A stretch of 64,000 bases of DNA from assembly GCA_034044135.1 (NCBI GenBank), contig CP139021.1, forward strand, positions 1,255,635 to 1,319,634, given 5' to 3'. Position numbers and translations under genes: made by a program. The notes below the pieces were generated by a model, which saw only the letters and a list, made by a program, of their open reading frames with translations, did not search any database and was not told the origin of the DNA. The stretch is from Flammeovirgaceae bacterium SG7u.111 (lineage in GTDB: Bacteria > Bacteroidota > Bacteroidia > Cytophagales > Flammeovirgaceae). Every line of letters begins with the position of its first letter. Within the stretch, counting starts at the first letter, position 1. Below are positions 32,930 through 43,289 of this stretch, one piece after another.

Positions 32930-35900
32930 TTATTTCTTAATAAACCTCTTAGAAGAAGAATAATTTCCGAGTTCTACTTTTAATAAATACAAACCTTGAG
33001 GCAGTTGGTCTATCGGCATATTTACCTCGAAACTGTAGCCTGTTTTTTTAGTATTAAGCTCCAACAACTGTTTGCCTAACAGGTTGAATACTCCAATTTT
33101 CATCTCTCCTTTTTGTTCGTTGTCCAGGGCTAAGAATACCTCTTGGCTAGCAGGATTCGGATAAAGTTGCAATCCGTTTAGCTCAGCAAAATCTCCTAAT
33201 CCATTGATGATAGTAGGCTCAGAGATGAAGCGGCACTGATCGTTAAATACTTCCACTTGGTAGCCTCCTGGGTCGGAAGCGGTAATGCTTCTGTTGGTTG
33301 CCCCTGCAATGGCTACACCGTCTTTGTACCACTGATAATTAGATGAAACCAAGGAGCTTTCAAGGGTTTCGCCATCAATAAGAATGATAGGAACTGCCAA
33401 GCCAGAGTTGTTTTCATTTACTTCTACATTTCTCACAAGCGTTCTGGTAAGCGTTCCGTCAGACACTTTTAACGTGACCGTATAAGTACCGGGGAAGCTA
33501 TAAATATGGTTTGGATGCTGTTCTGTCGATGTATTCCTTTCAGGGAATTGCTTGTCTCCAAAATCCCATTCCCAGCTAGTTGGGCTACCTGTACTTTTGT
33601 CTTCAAACTGGGCTTTTCCAAGCTCGCAGAGCAAATCAGCTTCAAAAGCACCGAACAGTGCATCGGAGCAATCGCCTATGAGCCAGCCGATGCTTTCCAC
33701 CGAAATAGTACTGTTGTTTCCCGATACATAATCTGTTCTTCCCTCAATGGCTACATTGGTTACGTTGATGTAATCGAAGCAGAAACGGAGCGTAGGATCG
33801 TCTGTTTCAAGCGTGGCAAGTCCACCTTCTCCTTGTATCACAATTGGGTTTGCGGCAGTTCCCATCACACTAAAATCTTCGTTGATGAAGTGGGAAACGC
33901 CTCCTTGGAAGCTGATACTTGAACCAGCCGTAGCCGTAAGCGAATCTATCACCGAAGCTCCTGTAAGTTGGATGCTGCCGTCCACCGTTAATTTATTGAA
34001 CGAATTGTTGTTACCTTCTATGGTCAGGTCTACGCCTTCGGCAATGATGTTATGGAATTGCTTTCCACCGCCGTCGAATGTAAAGCTGCTAGCACCATCT
34101 GCATTAGAAAAGCGAATGGTAGAGTTTTCAAAGTCGGCTAAAAGAGTAGAGCTTAGGCTAAATTGCTCAGTAATAAGTAATTCGCTATTGGTAATGTTCA
34201 ATTCTTGCCCTGCCCCAAAAGTGACATCAAAAGAAGGGGAGGTTATTTTTTTATCAACAGCGCTCAAGCTGCCACTTTCTATGGTAATACTTTTTGTGGT
34301 AAGATCTGAAAGCATGTTCCAAGAAGCACTGTTGGCTTTGATAATTATATCCGATTCAGCCAAAGTCATTGCCGGTGCTTTTATCGAGTTCTTTTTGGTG
34401 ATGGGTCCGCTCAGTTCTACAGCTCCGTTGGTGAATTTTACCAGTTCCGAATCTATAGTGAAGTTCCCGTTTACCGAAAGGGTATTTGTACCAAGATCAA
34501 ACGTAGCATTGTTGGCATTTTCTTTCCAAGTAATATTGAAACATGCAGCATCGTCATTGAACGTGATACTAGCATTGTCGGTCGTAATGGAGTTAGCATC
34601 GAATACCACAGGATTTGTAATGCTCGGGACACCAACGCCTGCCGCTCCATTGCTAGAAAGCGACCAGTTGAGAGGGTCATTCCATTCACCGCCAGCTTTA
34701 CCCACCCAGTAATACGTGGTAAAGTCGAGATCCAAGCTACTAGTTGAAACAATGAGGGAAAAGTTTTGAGGCTCTTCCAAAGTGTTTTTGTGTGTGATTT
34801 GGATAGTATATGTTCCTGGTACAGGATCAAGTATTTCTATTTTTTCAACATTATCTCTAAAGTTATCACCTGTGGTAGCGGCTTGATCTACCCGAGAAGG
34901 ATCGAGGATCCAAGGGGAAAAAGTATTTCCCAACGGATCGGTGATTCTCATGTCAAGGTCGTTTACTAGCATGAGGTCGGCAGGGTCGAGTTGTGGTGCT
35001 ACTGGTGAGCCAGGCTGGTCTGTCCAGCAAATAGTGGCAACTACAGGCTGAACTCCATTCGATTGTACAGAAATAAATTGCGTTTGCTGATCGCGAATAG
35101 TCAGTTCTCTTATCAGGTTGTTCGAATTGTCTTCTTGCTGGATAAGCGCAGCTGCTTTATCGGTGCTGAGTAAGCCCCAGCCGTGTTGGTAATCTGGTCC
35201 TAGTTCAGGTCCAGCCTCGTTAGCCGTATGGATAACCAAGCCTTTGAGCGTAGCCGAAAGCATGTACTCACTAGCATGGGTTTCTGAATAAAGCTGTTGC
35301 AAAAGAGTGAGCGAGCCTGTGGTGGTAGGGGTGGCCATAGATGTACCAGAAAGTGTATCATATGCTGAGGGAGAGCTAGCCAAGGAAGAATAAACTGCCA
35401 CACCATCGGCAACTATATCTGGTTTTATACGGCCATCATCCGCAGGTCCCCAGCTACTGAACTTGCTCATTATGATGTCTTCGGGTTTTGAGTACCCATT
35501 CTCAATGGCTTCCACTGCACCTACTGTCAATACGTTTTTGGCAATTCCTTGTGGACCTATACAATCGTAAGGACCATCTGGTGGGCGAGAGCCATCCCCA
35601 ACATCTGTTCGGTCGTTACCGGCAGCTTGTACCATGAGGTAATAAGGCGCATTGGTGGTAAATTCATCCCAAAGGCGGCTTTTTTCATTGTAAAAACCAA
35701 ACAAGTAATCTTCTGAACTCGAGATGCTAGGTTCTCCGAGCCAAGTCCAGCCTGTACCTGCTGAATTCACTGTCCAGCCCAGTACCCTTCCATAGGAATG
35801 GTTTGAAAGCAGCAGCAGGCCTTGCGAAAGTTCGTTGGAGATTTCAGCGTCGTCGTTAGCAAAATCATACACAAACGCATTTGCTTCATAGGCCATCCCT

Positions 35901-36415
35901 CTAGCTTGAGGGTCAACACCTCCTGCTATAATAGTTCCTGTTACATGGGTGGAATGATCTGAGCTTAGGCCTAAAGGATCATCAGTGATTGAGCCTCTGG
36001 TTTCCGCTCTTCCTTGGAATTCTTGGTGGGTTTCGAGGAAATTGCCTCCGTCCCAAACGCCTACCAACATTCCTTTTCCAGTGATATCTAAGCCTAAGCC
36101 TTCTCCCAAGCTCAATCTTTGAGAGCCTGAAGTGATGGCTGCTTTTTCATTGAAAAGAGTATAGTAAATAGGCTGTCCAAATTGGGTGATGCCTACAATT
36201 TCGAAAACTTCCCCACTGGCTGTGGCACCTCTAATGGGAAGGTTTTTCTCCAAGGCTAGCTTCTCGGCTTCTGCTTTTCTTTTCCAAAAGGTCTCGGAAA
36301 GTTCGGCAGACCTCGTTTTGAGGTACTGCGTATTGGTCACGTCTTGCCAAGCTTGCGCCGAAACTTGGAAGCTGCTTAAAATGACCATTGCTGTTATAAT
36401 TATTGCTATTCTCAT
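32930..36415 (-). CDS. Secreted S8 subtilisin-like protease with PKD and T9SS type-A sorting domains
   Basis: 1161 residues. Signal peptide 1-20 (ending FQVSA). The S8 catalytic domain carries Asp122 (VGVWDGG), His154 (DHSTHVTG), the oxyanion Asn267 (AAGND) and Ser359 (SGTSMATP). A proprotein-convertase-like beta region follows (about 430-555), then a large beta-rich region, a PKD domain (about 935-1010, WEWDFGDK) and a T9SS type-A sorting domain (about 1085-1161: LYPNPASQEVFLAL, YLLKVE, KRFIKK). It should be secreted or surface-bound. It is the last gene of a SusC-SusD-lipoprotein operon, so it probably feeds peptides to that transporter. Confidence 0.92.
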   Translation of the reverse strand: MRIAIIITAMVILSSFQVSAQAWQDVTNTQYLKTRSAELSETFWKRKAEAEKLALEKNLPIRGATASGEVFEIVGITQFGQPIYYTLFNEKAAITSGSQRLSLGEGLGLDITGKGMLVGVWDGGNFLETHQEFQGRAETRGSITDDPLGLSSDHSTHVTGTIIAGGVDPQARGMAYEANAFVYDFANDDAEISNELSQGLLLLSNHSYGRVLGWTVNSAGTGWTWLGEPSISSSEDYLFGFYNEKSRLWDEFTTNAPYYLMVQAAGNDRTDVGDGSRPPDGPYDCIGPQGIAKNVLTVGAVEAIENGYSKPEDIIMSKFSSWGPADDGRIKPDIVADGVAVYSSLASSPSAYDTLSGTSMATPTTTGSLTLLQQLYSETHASEYMLSATLKGLVIHTANEAGPELGPDYQHGWGLLSTDKAAALIQQEDNSNNLIRELTIRDQQTQFISVQSNGVQPVVATICWTDQPGSPVAPQLDPADLMLVNDLDMRITDPLGNTFSPWILDPSRVDQAATTGDNFRDNVEKIEILDPVPGTYTIQITHKNTLEEPQNFSLIVSTSSLDLDFTTYYWVGKAGGEWNDPLNWSLSSNGAAGVGVPSITNPVVFDANSITTDNASITFNDDAACFNITWKENANNATFDLGTNTLSVNGNFTIDSELVKFTNGAVELSGPITKKNSIKAPAMTLAESDIIIKANSASWNMLSDLTTKSITIESGSLSAVDKKITSPSFDVTFGAGQELNITNSELLITEQFSLSSTLLADFENSTIRFSNADGASSFTFDGGGKQFHNIIAEGVDLTIEGNNNSFNKLTVDGSIQLTGASVIDSLTATAGSSISFQGGVSHFINEDFSVMGTAANPIVIQGEGGLATLETDDPTLRFCFDYINVTNVAIEGRTDYVSGNNSTISVESIGWLIGDCSDALFGAFEADLLCELGKAQFEDKSTGSPTSWEWDFGDKQFPERNTSTEQHPNHIYSFPGTYTVTLKVSDGTLTRTLVRNVEVNENNSGLAVPIILIDGETLESSLVSSNYQWYKDGVAIAGATNRSITASDPGGYQVEVFNDQCRFISEPTIINGLGDFAELNGLQLYPNPASQEVFLALDNEQKGEMKIGVFNLLGKQLLELNTKKTGYSFEVNMPIDQLPQGLYLLKVELGNYSSSKRFIKK

Positions 36416-36482
36416 AGACTAAAATCGTTGATAATGTATAGTTTAAGCTGGGACGAAGCTTGTTGTTTTATAAGGATAAATG

Positions 36483-36992
36483 CTATTCAACTTTTACTTT
36501 GTAGGTGTACCTGGCAAAGCCGCTTTGGTCTTGGTCGATACCAATATTGGTACTAAGGCTAAGGTTGGTCTTAAAACCAAATACTAAAGTAGTAGGGGTA
36601 AGTTCAACTAGATCATAAGGGTCTAACCCTCCAAGTGACAAGGTTGAGTTTGCTACATTGATACCCCAGTCAATACTTATCGGTTCAGGTTCTGCCGTAG
36701 GATCGCAGTTGTCTAAAATCTCTAATATTTTACCTTTTCGGTAAAAGGTGAACTTACCAGAAAATACACAGCCAGGGTCGAAAGTTTCCGTTCTAATAGA
36801 CTCGTCATCGAATATGAATTCAAACTTTTCAAACCTCCAAGATTTTTGAGTCTCTCCAGTGAGCATCTTCGAGTAAGTGGAAGGAATGGGGTCAAGGTCT
36901 TCGCTACAGCCTGCTAGGCTCAAGAGAGCTAATCCTAGCCCTAAGGTCTTCATTTTTCCTATAAGGGATTTCTTTGTAAAAAAACGTTTCAT
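36483..36992 (-). CDS. Small lipoprotein, lipocalin-like
   Basis: 169 residues from the first ATG; an internal ATG (MKTLGLGLALLSLAGC) at residue 14 would give a tighter lipoprotein signal. The lipobox LSLAGC puts the mature N terminus at the Cys. The mature part (about 135 residues) is beta-rich (KSWRFEKFEF, GKFTFYRKGK) and resembles lipocalin-like proteins common in Bacteroidetes. It lies between the DUF4843-like lipoprotein and the subtilase in the same operon, so it may assist substrate capture or protease handling. No specific function can be assigned. Confidence 0.7.
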   Translation of the reverse strand: MKRFFTKKSLIGKMKTLGLGLALLSLAGCSEDLDPIPSTYSKMLTGETQKSWRFEKFEFIFDDESIRTETFDPGCVFSGKFTFYRKGKILEILDNCDPTAEPEPISIDWGINVANSTLSLGGLDPYDLVELTPTTLVFGFKTNLSLSTNIGIDQDQSGFARYTYKVKVE

Positions 36993-37071
36993 ATCTATTG
37001 CAACATTTTGTGTCGGTATCGTTTATATTTTCCGTTCGGCGTTTCTTAAGTTTTTAAGCTTAGCCTTTCTA

Positions 37072-37926
37072 TTAATTCTTTTTTGAAGCGGTGAAGTTCC
37101 TTGTTACGTTACCTCGTACATCCATGGTATAGGTAAATACGATGCGGCCGCCTTCTTCGTCGAACGAGCCTGAAGCTTCTGTTCTTGTGCTTGTATTAAG
37201 GGACAACCCTTGCACGATTTGTTCGGGAAGGCTGAACCCTCTTTGGCAAAGGTCGAGATTGGCAAAAACTTCTGCATCGGCAACTCCACCCAAGCCTTTG
37301 ATGATCAATTGGTTGTTTGAGTCAAAGTTTGGGGCAATGGTGATATCATACTCTTCTTCGAAAGCACCCTCCTCTACACCAATGGTTTCGGTTACTGCCC
37401 AAGTTCCCTCCAACAAGCGAAGATCTACCAAGCAGTCGTCATCGGAAATGGTGTAGCTGGTTGATCTTCCAATTATTCCGCCGCCACTTCTGCCTATTTC
37501 CAAGCCATTGTTTACCCCGTTTATGGTAAAAACAATCTCTCTATCTCCATCAGTTTTGCGGTTGTTGATAGGGACAAATTGGATGATTGCTTCACTTTCT
37601 CCAGCTGGGATTACTATTTTTTTGTCAGTAGCATTCAGCAACCTATAATCTACATTTTCCACAGCATCGCCAAAGAGGTCAAAGGAAACTTCTGTATCGG
37701 CATTGAGCAGTGGGCTGGCGATATGCACCTTTACTTCTATACTTTCATTGCGGTTGAGGGTAGTAGGGTAGTTGTTGTTTTCAACTACTGCTCCGCTCAG
37801 CTCGGTAAACCTCACATGGTAAGGACCTTCGAACAAAATCCTCTCAGAATCTTCGCAACCACTTGCCAAGGCTAGGAAGAATAGAATAAGGCCAAGTTTT
37901 AATACTGATGTAGCTCTATTGTTCAT
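37072..37926 (-). CDS. Sus-associated surface lipoprotein (DUF4843/Calx-beta-like)
   Basis: 284 residues. Lipoprotein signal MNNRATSVLKLGLILFFLAL ending ASGC. A beta-sandwich domain follows (about 40-160) with the Calx-beta-like pattern DAVENVDYRLL, IPAGESEAIIQFVPINN and REIVFTIN, then a second domain beginning CLVDLRLLEGTWAVTE. Lipoproteins of this kind usually follow susD and act as accessory substrate-binding proteins on the surface. The gene is 53 bases after susD and 79 bases before the next lipoprotein gene. Confidence 0.78.
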   Translation of the reverse strand: MNNRATSVLKLGLILFFLALASGCEDSERILFEGPYHVRFTELSGAVVENNNYPTTLNRNESIEVKVHIASPLLNADTEVSFDLFGDAVENVDYRLLNATDKKIVIPAGESEAIIQFVPINNRKTDGDREIVFTINGVNNGLEIGRSGGGIIGRSTSYTISDDDCLVDLRLLEGTWAVTETIGVEEGAFEEEYDITIAPNFDSNNQLIIKGLGGVADAEVFANLDLCQRGFSLPEQIVQGLSLNTSTRTEASGSFDEEGGRIVFTYTMDVRGNVTRNFTASKKN

Positions 37927-37979
37927 ATAAATAATGCTCTCTATATTTTATAATTTTCTGAAAGTCAGTTTTTGTAGAT

Positions 37980-39323
37980 TTAGTACCCAGGGTTTTGAGA
38001 ACCAGCTAAGCCAGGGTTGTTTTGGATTTCCCTGAGTGGCACTGGCCACAGCAAGTTTTTATCCGACCAGTTTGGGGTAAAAGCTCTCATTACTTCGTTT
38101 ACCCTTCCCGTTCTTTTAAGATCGTACCAGCGATGACCTTCAAAGCCCAATTCTACTTGTCTTTCCCTTTCAATTTCCAGTAACAAAAGATTTTTGGTAT
38201 TGGTGTCTGTTGGGTCTACACCGCTCCTTTGCCTAATGATATTTAGGTCGGACCTGGCTGAGTTCAAGTTATTCTTCTGTGCACGGGCTTCAGCTCTTAT
38301 TAGGTACATTTCTGCAAGGCGGAACACAGGTACATTGTCGAAAGGTCCGTAGCGGGAAACAGTCCAGCCATTATCGCTGCCTTTAATAAGGTTGGGGTCG
38401 AAGGTGAGAACAGCTTCTCTGTCGCCTCCGCTCGACTGGAAAGTTGTCACAATATCGTTGGTCGGGATAATTTCCCTACGAGTAGAAAACAAGTTGTTCA
38501 ACCCGTAATTGGTAGAAGTACCCGGGTTGTCGTTCGCCGAATAGACAATTTCTAAAATAGACTCGCGACTAAAATCGGTAAGCACATCGCCAAAGTTTGC
38601 TTCTAACTCATAGTCTGTTGTTCCCACGCCATCTATAACATCCGTGGCAAATTCGTCTGCCTTGTCCCAGTTTTCTTGGTAGAGATAGAACCTTGCCAAA
38701 GCTGCTTTTACCGCACCGTTGGTAAGGTCGCCGCTGTTGAACGATTCTTCGGGAACTTTGTCGAGGGCAAAAAGTAAATCTGCTTCTATTTGTGCAATTA
38801 CCTCCGCTTTAGGTGAGCGGGGAATATCTCTGTTTGCAGTGATGTCTGTAGAAAGTACCAAAGGCATGTCTCCAAAGGTGTTTACCCCTACAAAATATCC
38901 GTACCCTCTGAAAAAGCGTGCATAAGCCAAGAACAATTCTTTTTGAGAATCCACCAAGTTATCCATCTCGGGAACACCTTCTAACAAAAAGTTGACGGTG
39001 TAGAGCATGGAATAAATTGTTCCCCACATCGCATTGGCCGAGCCATTGGATGCGGACATATCTTTGGTGCCAACCTCGATGTATTGGGTGAATGTGCCGT
39101 TGTGGGTAAGATGGTCGGCCGTCATGTCAGCAGCTATAATCTGAACTGCTTGCAAATTTGCCAAGCCCCTGTAAAGAGAAGTAATAACCGTGCGGACAGA
39201 CCCTGCATCCGTCAAAACCAAATCGTTGGTGATTCGGTCGTTGGGCTGAGGTTCTAGTACTTCTTGGCAAGAAGCGATAAGCAAAACGCCGGCAAAAAAT
39301 AAGTTGATAGAAAGTTTCTTCAT
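37980..39323 (-). CDS. SusD/RagB-family substrate-binding lipoprotein
   Basis: 447 residues. The lipoprotein signal ends LLIASC (Cys19). The SusD/RagB helical TPR scaffold includes YNPGY-like C-terminal features (NNPGLAGSQNPGY) and RLAEMYLIRAEARAQ with ELGFEGHRWYDLKRTG, hallmarks of the RagB/SusD C-terminal domain. It caps the SusC transporter and binds the substrate. The gene follows susC after 38 bases. The operon ends in a protease, which points to peptides rather than glycans as substrate, as with RagAB. Confidence 0.93.
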   Translation of the reverse strand: MKKLSINLFFAGVLLIASCQEVLEPQPNDRITNDLVLTDAGSVRTVITSLYRGLANLQAVQIIAADMTADHLTHNGTFTQYIEVGTKDMSASNGSANAMWGTIYSMLYTVNFLLEGVPEMDNLVDSQKELFLAYARFFRGYGYFVGVNTFGDMPLVLSTDITANRDIPRSPKAEVIAQIEADLLFALDKVPEESFNSGDLTNGAVKAALARFYLYQENWDKADEFATDVIDGVGTTDYELEANFGDVLTDFSRESILEIVYSANDNPGTSTNYGLNNLFSTRREIIPTNDIVTTFQSSGGDREAVLTFDPNLIKGSDNGWTVSRYGPFDNVPVFRLAEMYLIRAEARAQKNNLNSARSDLNIIRQRSGVDPTDTNTKNLLLLEIERERQVELGFEGHRWYDLKRTGRVNEVMRAFTPNWSDKNLLWPVPLREIQNNPGLAGSQNPGY

Positions 39324-39361
39324 CTATATGTAGTATTGAATATCCTTAGAAAAATTCATTC

Positions 39362-42300
39362 TTAAAATCCAATGTTTAAGCCAACTAACATCGTTCGTAC
39401 TTGTGGGAATGTGTAAAAGTCCATTCCTTGGGAAACGGTAGAACCATCATTGGTATTTACTTCGGGGTCGGCCCCGCTATAGTTGGTAAGTGTGTAGAGG
39501 TTCGTGCCTGAAACATAGATCCTCGCACTCGATAATTTGATCTTGTTGAGCATTACATCTGGGATATTATAGCCCAATGAAACGTTTTTGAGCCTCAAGT
39601 AGGAGCCATCTTCTACAAACCTGCTACTAAAGCGGTTATTGAAGGTATTGCCCAATTCGTACCTTGGCACATCGGTGATGTCACCTGGTTTTCTCCATCG
39701 TTGCAGCGCTTTGGTTATTTGATTCTCGTCTACATTTTCCCCAGAGTTGAGCAAGCCGGTATTGGCAAAGTTGATCATCTCGTTTCCGTAAGAAAACTGG
39801 AAGAAAATAGCGAGGTCAAAGTTTTTGTAATACATATTGGAAGTAAATCCACCTGTTAGGTCGGGCTGTGCGTTACCAATTATCACTCCATCGTCGGCGG
39901 TGAGCTGCCCATCATTGTTTATGTCATCGTAAATAGCATCGCCCGTTCCAGGATCGACCCCTAAGAACCTGAGTCCCCAAAATGTACCAAGTGGCGAGCC
40001 TGGGGTGATGATGTGGGTGCTATTGGTAAAGGTTTGATAGCCTGCATACTGAGGTTCATCGGTTGCTAGTTCTACCACCTCGTTTCTGTTGCCAGAAAGG
40101 TTCATGCCAGCATTCCATTTGAAGTTTTTGTCTATAATTACTCCGTTCAGGTTGAGTTCTAAGCCTTTGTTTACAATCTCTCCAAGGTTACCCTGTACCG
40201 AGCCAAATCCTGTGGTGAATGGCAAGGTTTCGGAAAGAAGGAGGTCGCCGGTTACGTTGTAGTAAGCATCTAAGTTGATTTCTAATCGATTGTCAAAAAA
40301 GCCAAGATCCAAACCTACGTTTCCTTCCAATGTCTGTTCCCATTGCAAAAGTGGGTTGGCCAAGTTAACAGGAGCAATGGCCGGAACGCCGTTGTAAGCA
40401 GTACCTGCCGCCCAAGATTCTAAGAACAAGAAATTGCCGATGCTTTGGTTACCCGTTACTCCCGCACTTGCTCTTAGCTTCAGTTCACTTATTTTTTCAA
40501 TATTTTCCATGAAGCTTTCTTGGGCTATTCTCCATCCGAGCGAGGCGGCTGGGAAAAACCCGAAGCGCTTGTCTTCACCAAAACGAGAAGATCCATCGTA
40601 CCGGGCATTCAGTTTTACTAAATATTTTTCTTCGTAGTCGTAATTAACTTCTGCAAAGGCTGAGAGCAAACCGCTTTCTACTAAGTAAGAGGAGCCATCG
40701 AAAACTAAACCTGCAGACTGGAGGTAGGTAAACTGATCATTGGGAAATAAAATACCAGAAGCGCTTCCGCCCCTGCTAGTTGATTTTAACACCTCGCCGC
40801 CAAGCAATATGCCTATTCGGTGTTTATCGCTTATCTGCTTGTTGTAAGTGAGCAAAGTGGTATTAAGTAAAGTTGCGCCTTCAAAAGTAGAATAGATTCC
40901 GTAGCCTTGCCCTTGTGTAAAATCTAATGTACCACCAATAGCTGTAGTAGAAGGTTCAAACTGGTCTTCTGCCGACCCGTTGTAATCAATACTGAATTTT
41001 GTTTTGAATACAAGGTCGGAAGTTAGGTCATATTCAGCATAAAGCCCACCTGTGAGTTTGTTGGCATGGGTATCGAACCGTGGTTCTGTTGCTTGTGCTA
41101 AAGGGTTGAAGTTGGGGAAATCTGCATAGCCAACATCGCCAGGAGCATTTAATCGACCTTCTTCATTGTAAGGTTCGTACCAAGGCAGGCTTCGGATAGC
41201 ACCCGAATATACTCCATCCAAAAAGTTATCACCTTTCACCCTTTTATTGAGAGTGCGGGCCATGGTCATGTTTATTCCAAACCTGAATTTATCAGTTGCA
41301 TTATGGTCAATATTAAAAGTACCTGACCACCTTTCAAACTTGTTGTTTTGGATAACCCCTTCCTCGTCCCTATACGCCGCACTGATGTAAAACTTCGTTT
41401 TGTTGCTCCCTCCTTGTGCCGAAAGTTGGTATGACTGAACAATGGCTTGTCGTGTCACTACATCAATCCAATCTGTGTCCACTCCATCGGTTATCCCAGG
41501 AATTCCTGCTTTGTCAGGATCGTCGCCTGCATTTGCATACGTTTCACGTTGGAGTTCGAGTAACTCTTCGGAATTAAGAAGGTCTATCCTGCCCACGGGG
41601 TCTATCACGCCTCTTTGGGTTTCAAAATTGATCTTAGTTTTTTGGCGGGTCTTTCCTTTTTTGGTGGTGATAAGTACCACTCCATTCGAAGCCCTAGAGC
41701 CGTAGATGGCTTTTGCCGAGGCATCTTTTAGTATTTGGATAGACTCGATATCGTTGGGGTTGATGGTGGAAAGGGCATTGTCACCCTGCCCGCCAAAGCT
41801 TCTTCCGGTTAGGTTGCCTTGTGCAACAGGAATACCGTCTACTATAAACAAAGGGCTATTTGAACCAGAAATAGACGAGTTTCCTCGTACCCGTATCATC
41901 ATGCCGCCTCCGGGAGTGCCTGAAGATTGGGTGACCATCACCCCGGCAGCTCTTCCTTGTAATGCTTGGTCCATACCGACCACGGGCATTTCCTTGAAAT
42001 CTTCTGCCGAAATTGAGCTGATTGAGCCTGAAATGGTTTTCTTTTCTTGTTGGGAATAGCCCGTCACCACTACTTCGTTTAGCTCCTGCACATCGGGCGA
42101 CATGGTCACATTTATACTGCGTTGCTTCTTCACCGCAATCTCTACATTTTGGTAACCTATGTAGGAAAATACCAAAATAGAATCGGAAGGGGAGAGGTTG
42201 ATGCGGTATTTGCCATCTATGTCGGTGATGGCACCATTTACGGTGTTTTTGACCAAAACGGTTACCCCAATGAGCGTAGCGCCATCTTCCTTAGATGTAA

Positions 42301-42382
42301 CTGTGCCAGTGACAACCCTGTCTTGTGAAAACCCTTGCAGGGCAATGGCTGAAAATGTTAGAAATAGTAGTAGTCTCTTCAT
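39362..42382 (-). CDS. SusC/RagA-family TonB-dependent outer-membrane transporter
   Basis: 1006 residues. Signal peptide 1-19; carboxypeptidase-regulatory-like domain (about 22-105: GTVTSKEDGATLIGVTVLVK); plug with the SusC signature DQALQGRAAGVMVTQ and GNSSISGSNSPLFIVDG; then a 22-strand-type barrel to the C terminus (MLVGLNIGF). It imports oligomers with its SusD partner, powered by TonB. First gene of a five-gene operon ending in the S8 protease. The long upstream region contains a perfect 22-bp palindrome (42944-42965). Confidence 0.95.
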   Translation of the reverse strand: MKRLLLFLTFSAIALQGFSQDRVVTGTVTSKEDGATLIGVTVLVKNTVNGAITDIDGKYRINLSPSDSILVFSYIGYQNVEIAVKKQRSINVTMSPDVQELNEVVVTGYSQQEKKTISGSISSISAEDFKEMPVVGMDQALQGRAAGVMVTQSSGTPGGGMMIRVRGNSSISGSNSPLFIVDGIPVAQGNLTGRSFGGQGDNALSTINPNDIESIQILKDASAKAIYGSRASNGVVLITTKKGKTRQKTKINFETQRGVIDPVGRIDLLNSEELLELQRETYANAGDDPDKAGIPGITDGVDTDWIDVVTRQAIVQSYQLSAQGGSNKTKFYISAAYRDEEGVIQNNKFERWSGTFNIDHNATDKFRFGINMTMARTLNKRVKGDNFLDGVYSGAIRSLPWYEPYNEEGRLNAPGDVGYADFPNFNPLAQATEPRFDTHANKLTGGLYAEYDLTSDLVFKTKFSIDYNGSAEDQFEPSTTAIGGTLDFTQGQGYGIYSTFEGATLLNTTLLTYNKQISDKHRIGILLGGEVLKSTSRGGSASGILFPNDQFTYLQSAGLVFDGSSYLVESGLLSAFAEVNYDYEEKYLVKLNARYDGSSRFGEDKRFGFFPAASLGWRIAQESFMENIEKISELKLRASAGVTGNQSIGNFLFLESWAAGTAYNGVPAIAPVNLANPLLQWEQTLEGNVGLDLGFFDNRLEINLDAYYNVTGDLLLSETLPFTTGFGSVQGNLGEIVNKGLELNLNGVIIDKNFKWNAGMNLSGNRNEVVELATDEPQYAGYQTFTNSTHIITPGSPLGTFWGLRFLGVDPGTGDAIYDDINNDGQLTADDGVIIGNAQPDLTGGFTSNMYYKNFDLAIFFQFSYGNEMINFANTGLLNSGENVDENQITKALQRWRKPGDITDVPRYELGNTFNNRFSSRFVEDGSYLRLKNVSLGYNIPDVMLNKIKLSSARIYVSGTNLYTLTNYSGADPEVNTNDGSTVSQGMDFYTFPQVRTMLVGLNIGF

Positions 42383-43289
42383 TAAATCAATGATTGTTGA
42401 GCTTCTTCAATAATTGCTGTCCCTGTAACTCCTACAGCAAGCCAGCTTTGAAAATTGGCAAATTTTATACTTTAATCAAAAGCTTTAAAGGTATTCTTTT
42501 TCACCTATGGGTTTTGAATAGCATGTATATGCCATAGGCAAGAACCCTGAGTAGAGGGACAGTTACCCCGCTAGCTTGATAGGTAGAAATAGATAATTTC
42601 CAAAGCTGAAAATTACAGATAAGGTCTTTAGTGTAGTGTGGTTATTTGTTGAATAGTAGTTTGTTAGTACTAATGCTGAAGTGGGAATTTGTTCAGTTGG
42701 TTGTGTTGAGCAAGTTAAGGCTTGTAGTATTTTCCTGAGAAAATATAATTTTAGTAAATCTATGAAGAATGATGCTTTATTTTATATTTGCAAGGAACGC
42801 TTATATAAAAAGTTTACCATCCTTATTCTATAGAATAATTAATAAACAGAAATTTAGCGGTTCGGTTTCAAAATTCATGATTTAGTCTTAAAAAATATTT
42901 TTGAGACCAACCAAATGCCGAATTCCAGCATCTGTCTTTTATAGCTATCTTCAGCTGAAGATAGCATCGACTTAACCTCTCTATTCTGACACATCCATCT
43001 TTTATAAGGTTGAAAAGCCTTAAAAGAAAATCACTCATTTTGGGGGATGTTTCCTTTGTGCTCTGGGCACAAAATCAGCTTTGCTCAAATTTATTTGGGT
43101 GGAAATGCAAAAATCACCGGGATTTTGAAACTAAAACTTATAAATAAAATTATATTTAGTTAGTGGTTGGGAAATAACTGCGGCAGTTTGGGGACTAATA
43201 AGTTGCGATTTGCCAAAGGATTTTGCTCCATTTTGAAGAAAGAAACTATACAATTTTTAGGCAAATCATTAATTAATAAATCAAGTGCT
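42383..43289. other. Long divergent intergenic region upstream of the SusCD operon
   Basis: 907 bases between divergent starts, AT-rich and without a credible gene. Promoters for the SusCD operon and the PKD lipoprotein should lie here. The one distinctive element is the palindrome at 42944-42965. No anti-sigma or hybrid-sensor gene is present beside the SusCD operon. Confidence 0.4.
42944..42965. promoter_or_regulatory. Perfect 22-bp palindrome, candidate operator
   Basis: GCTATCTTCAG is followed directly by its reverse complement with no loop. There is no T run on either side, so it is more likely a protein-binding site or cruciform than a terminator. It is 562 bases from the susC start and 325 from the PKD lipoprotein start. 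Confidence 0.4.

Noticed and set aside
42944-42965. Palindrome as a terminator
   Set aside because: No T run follows on either strand and it lies between divergent, not convergent, genes.
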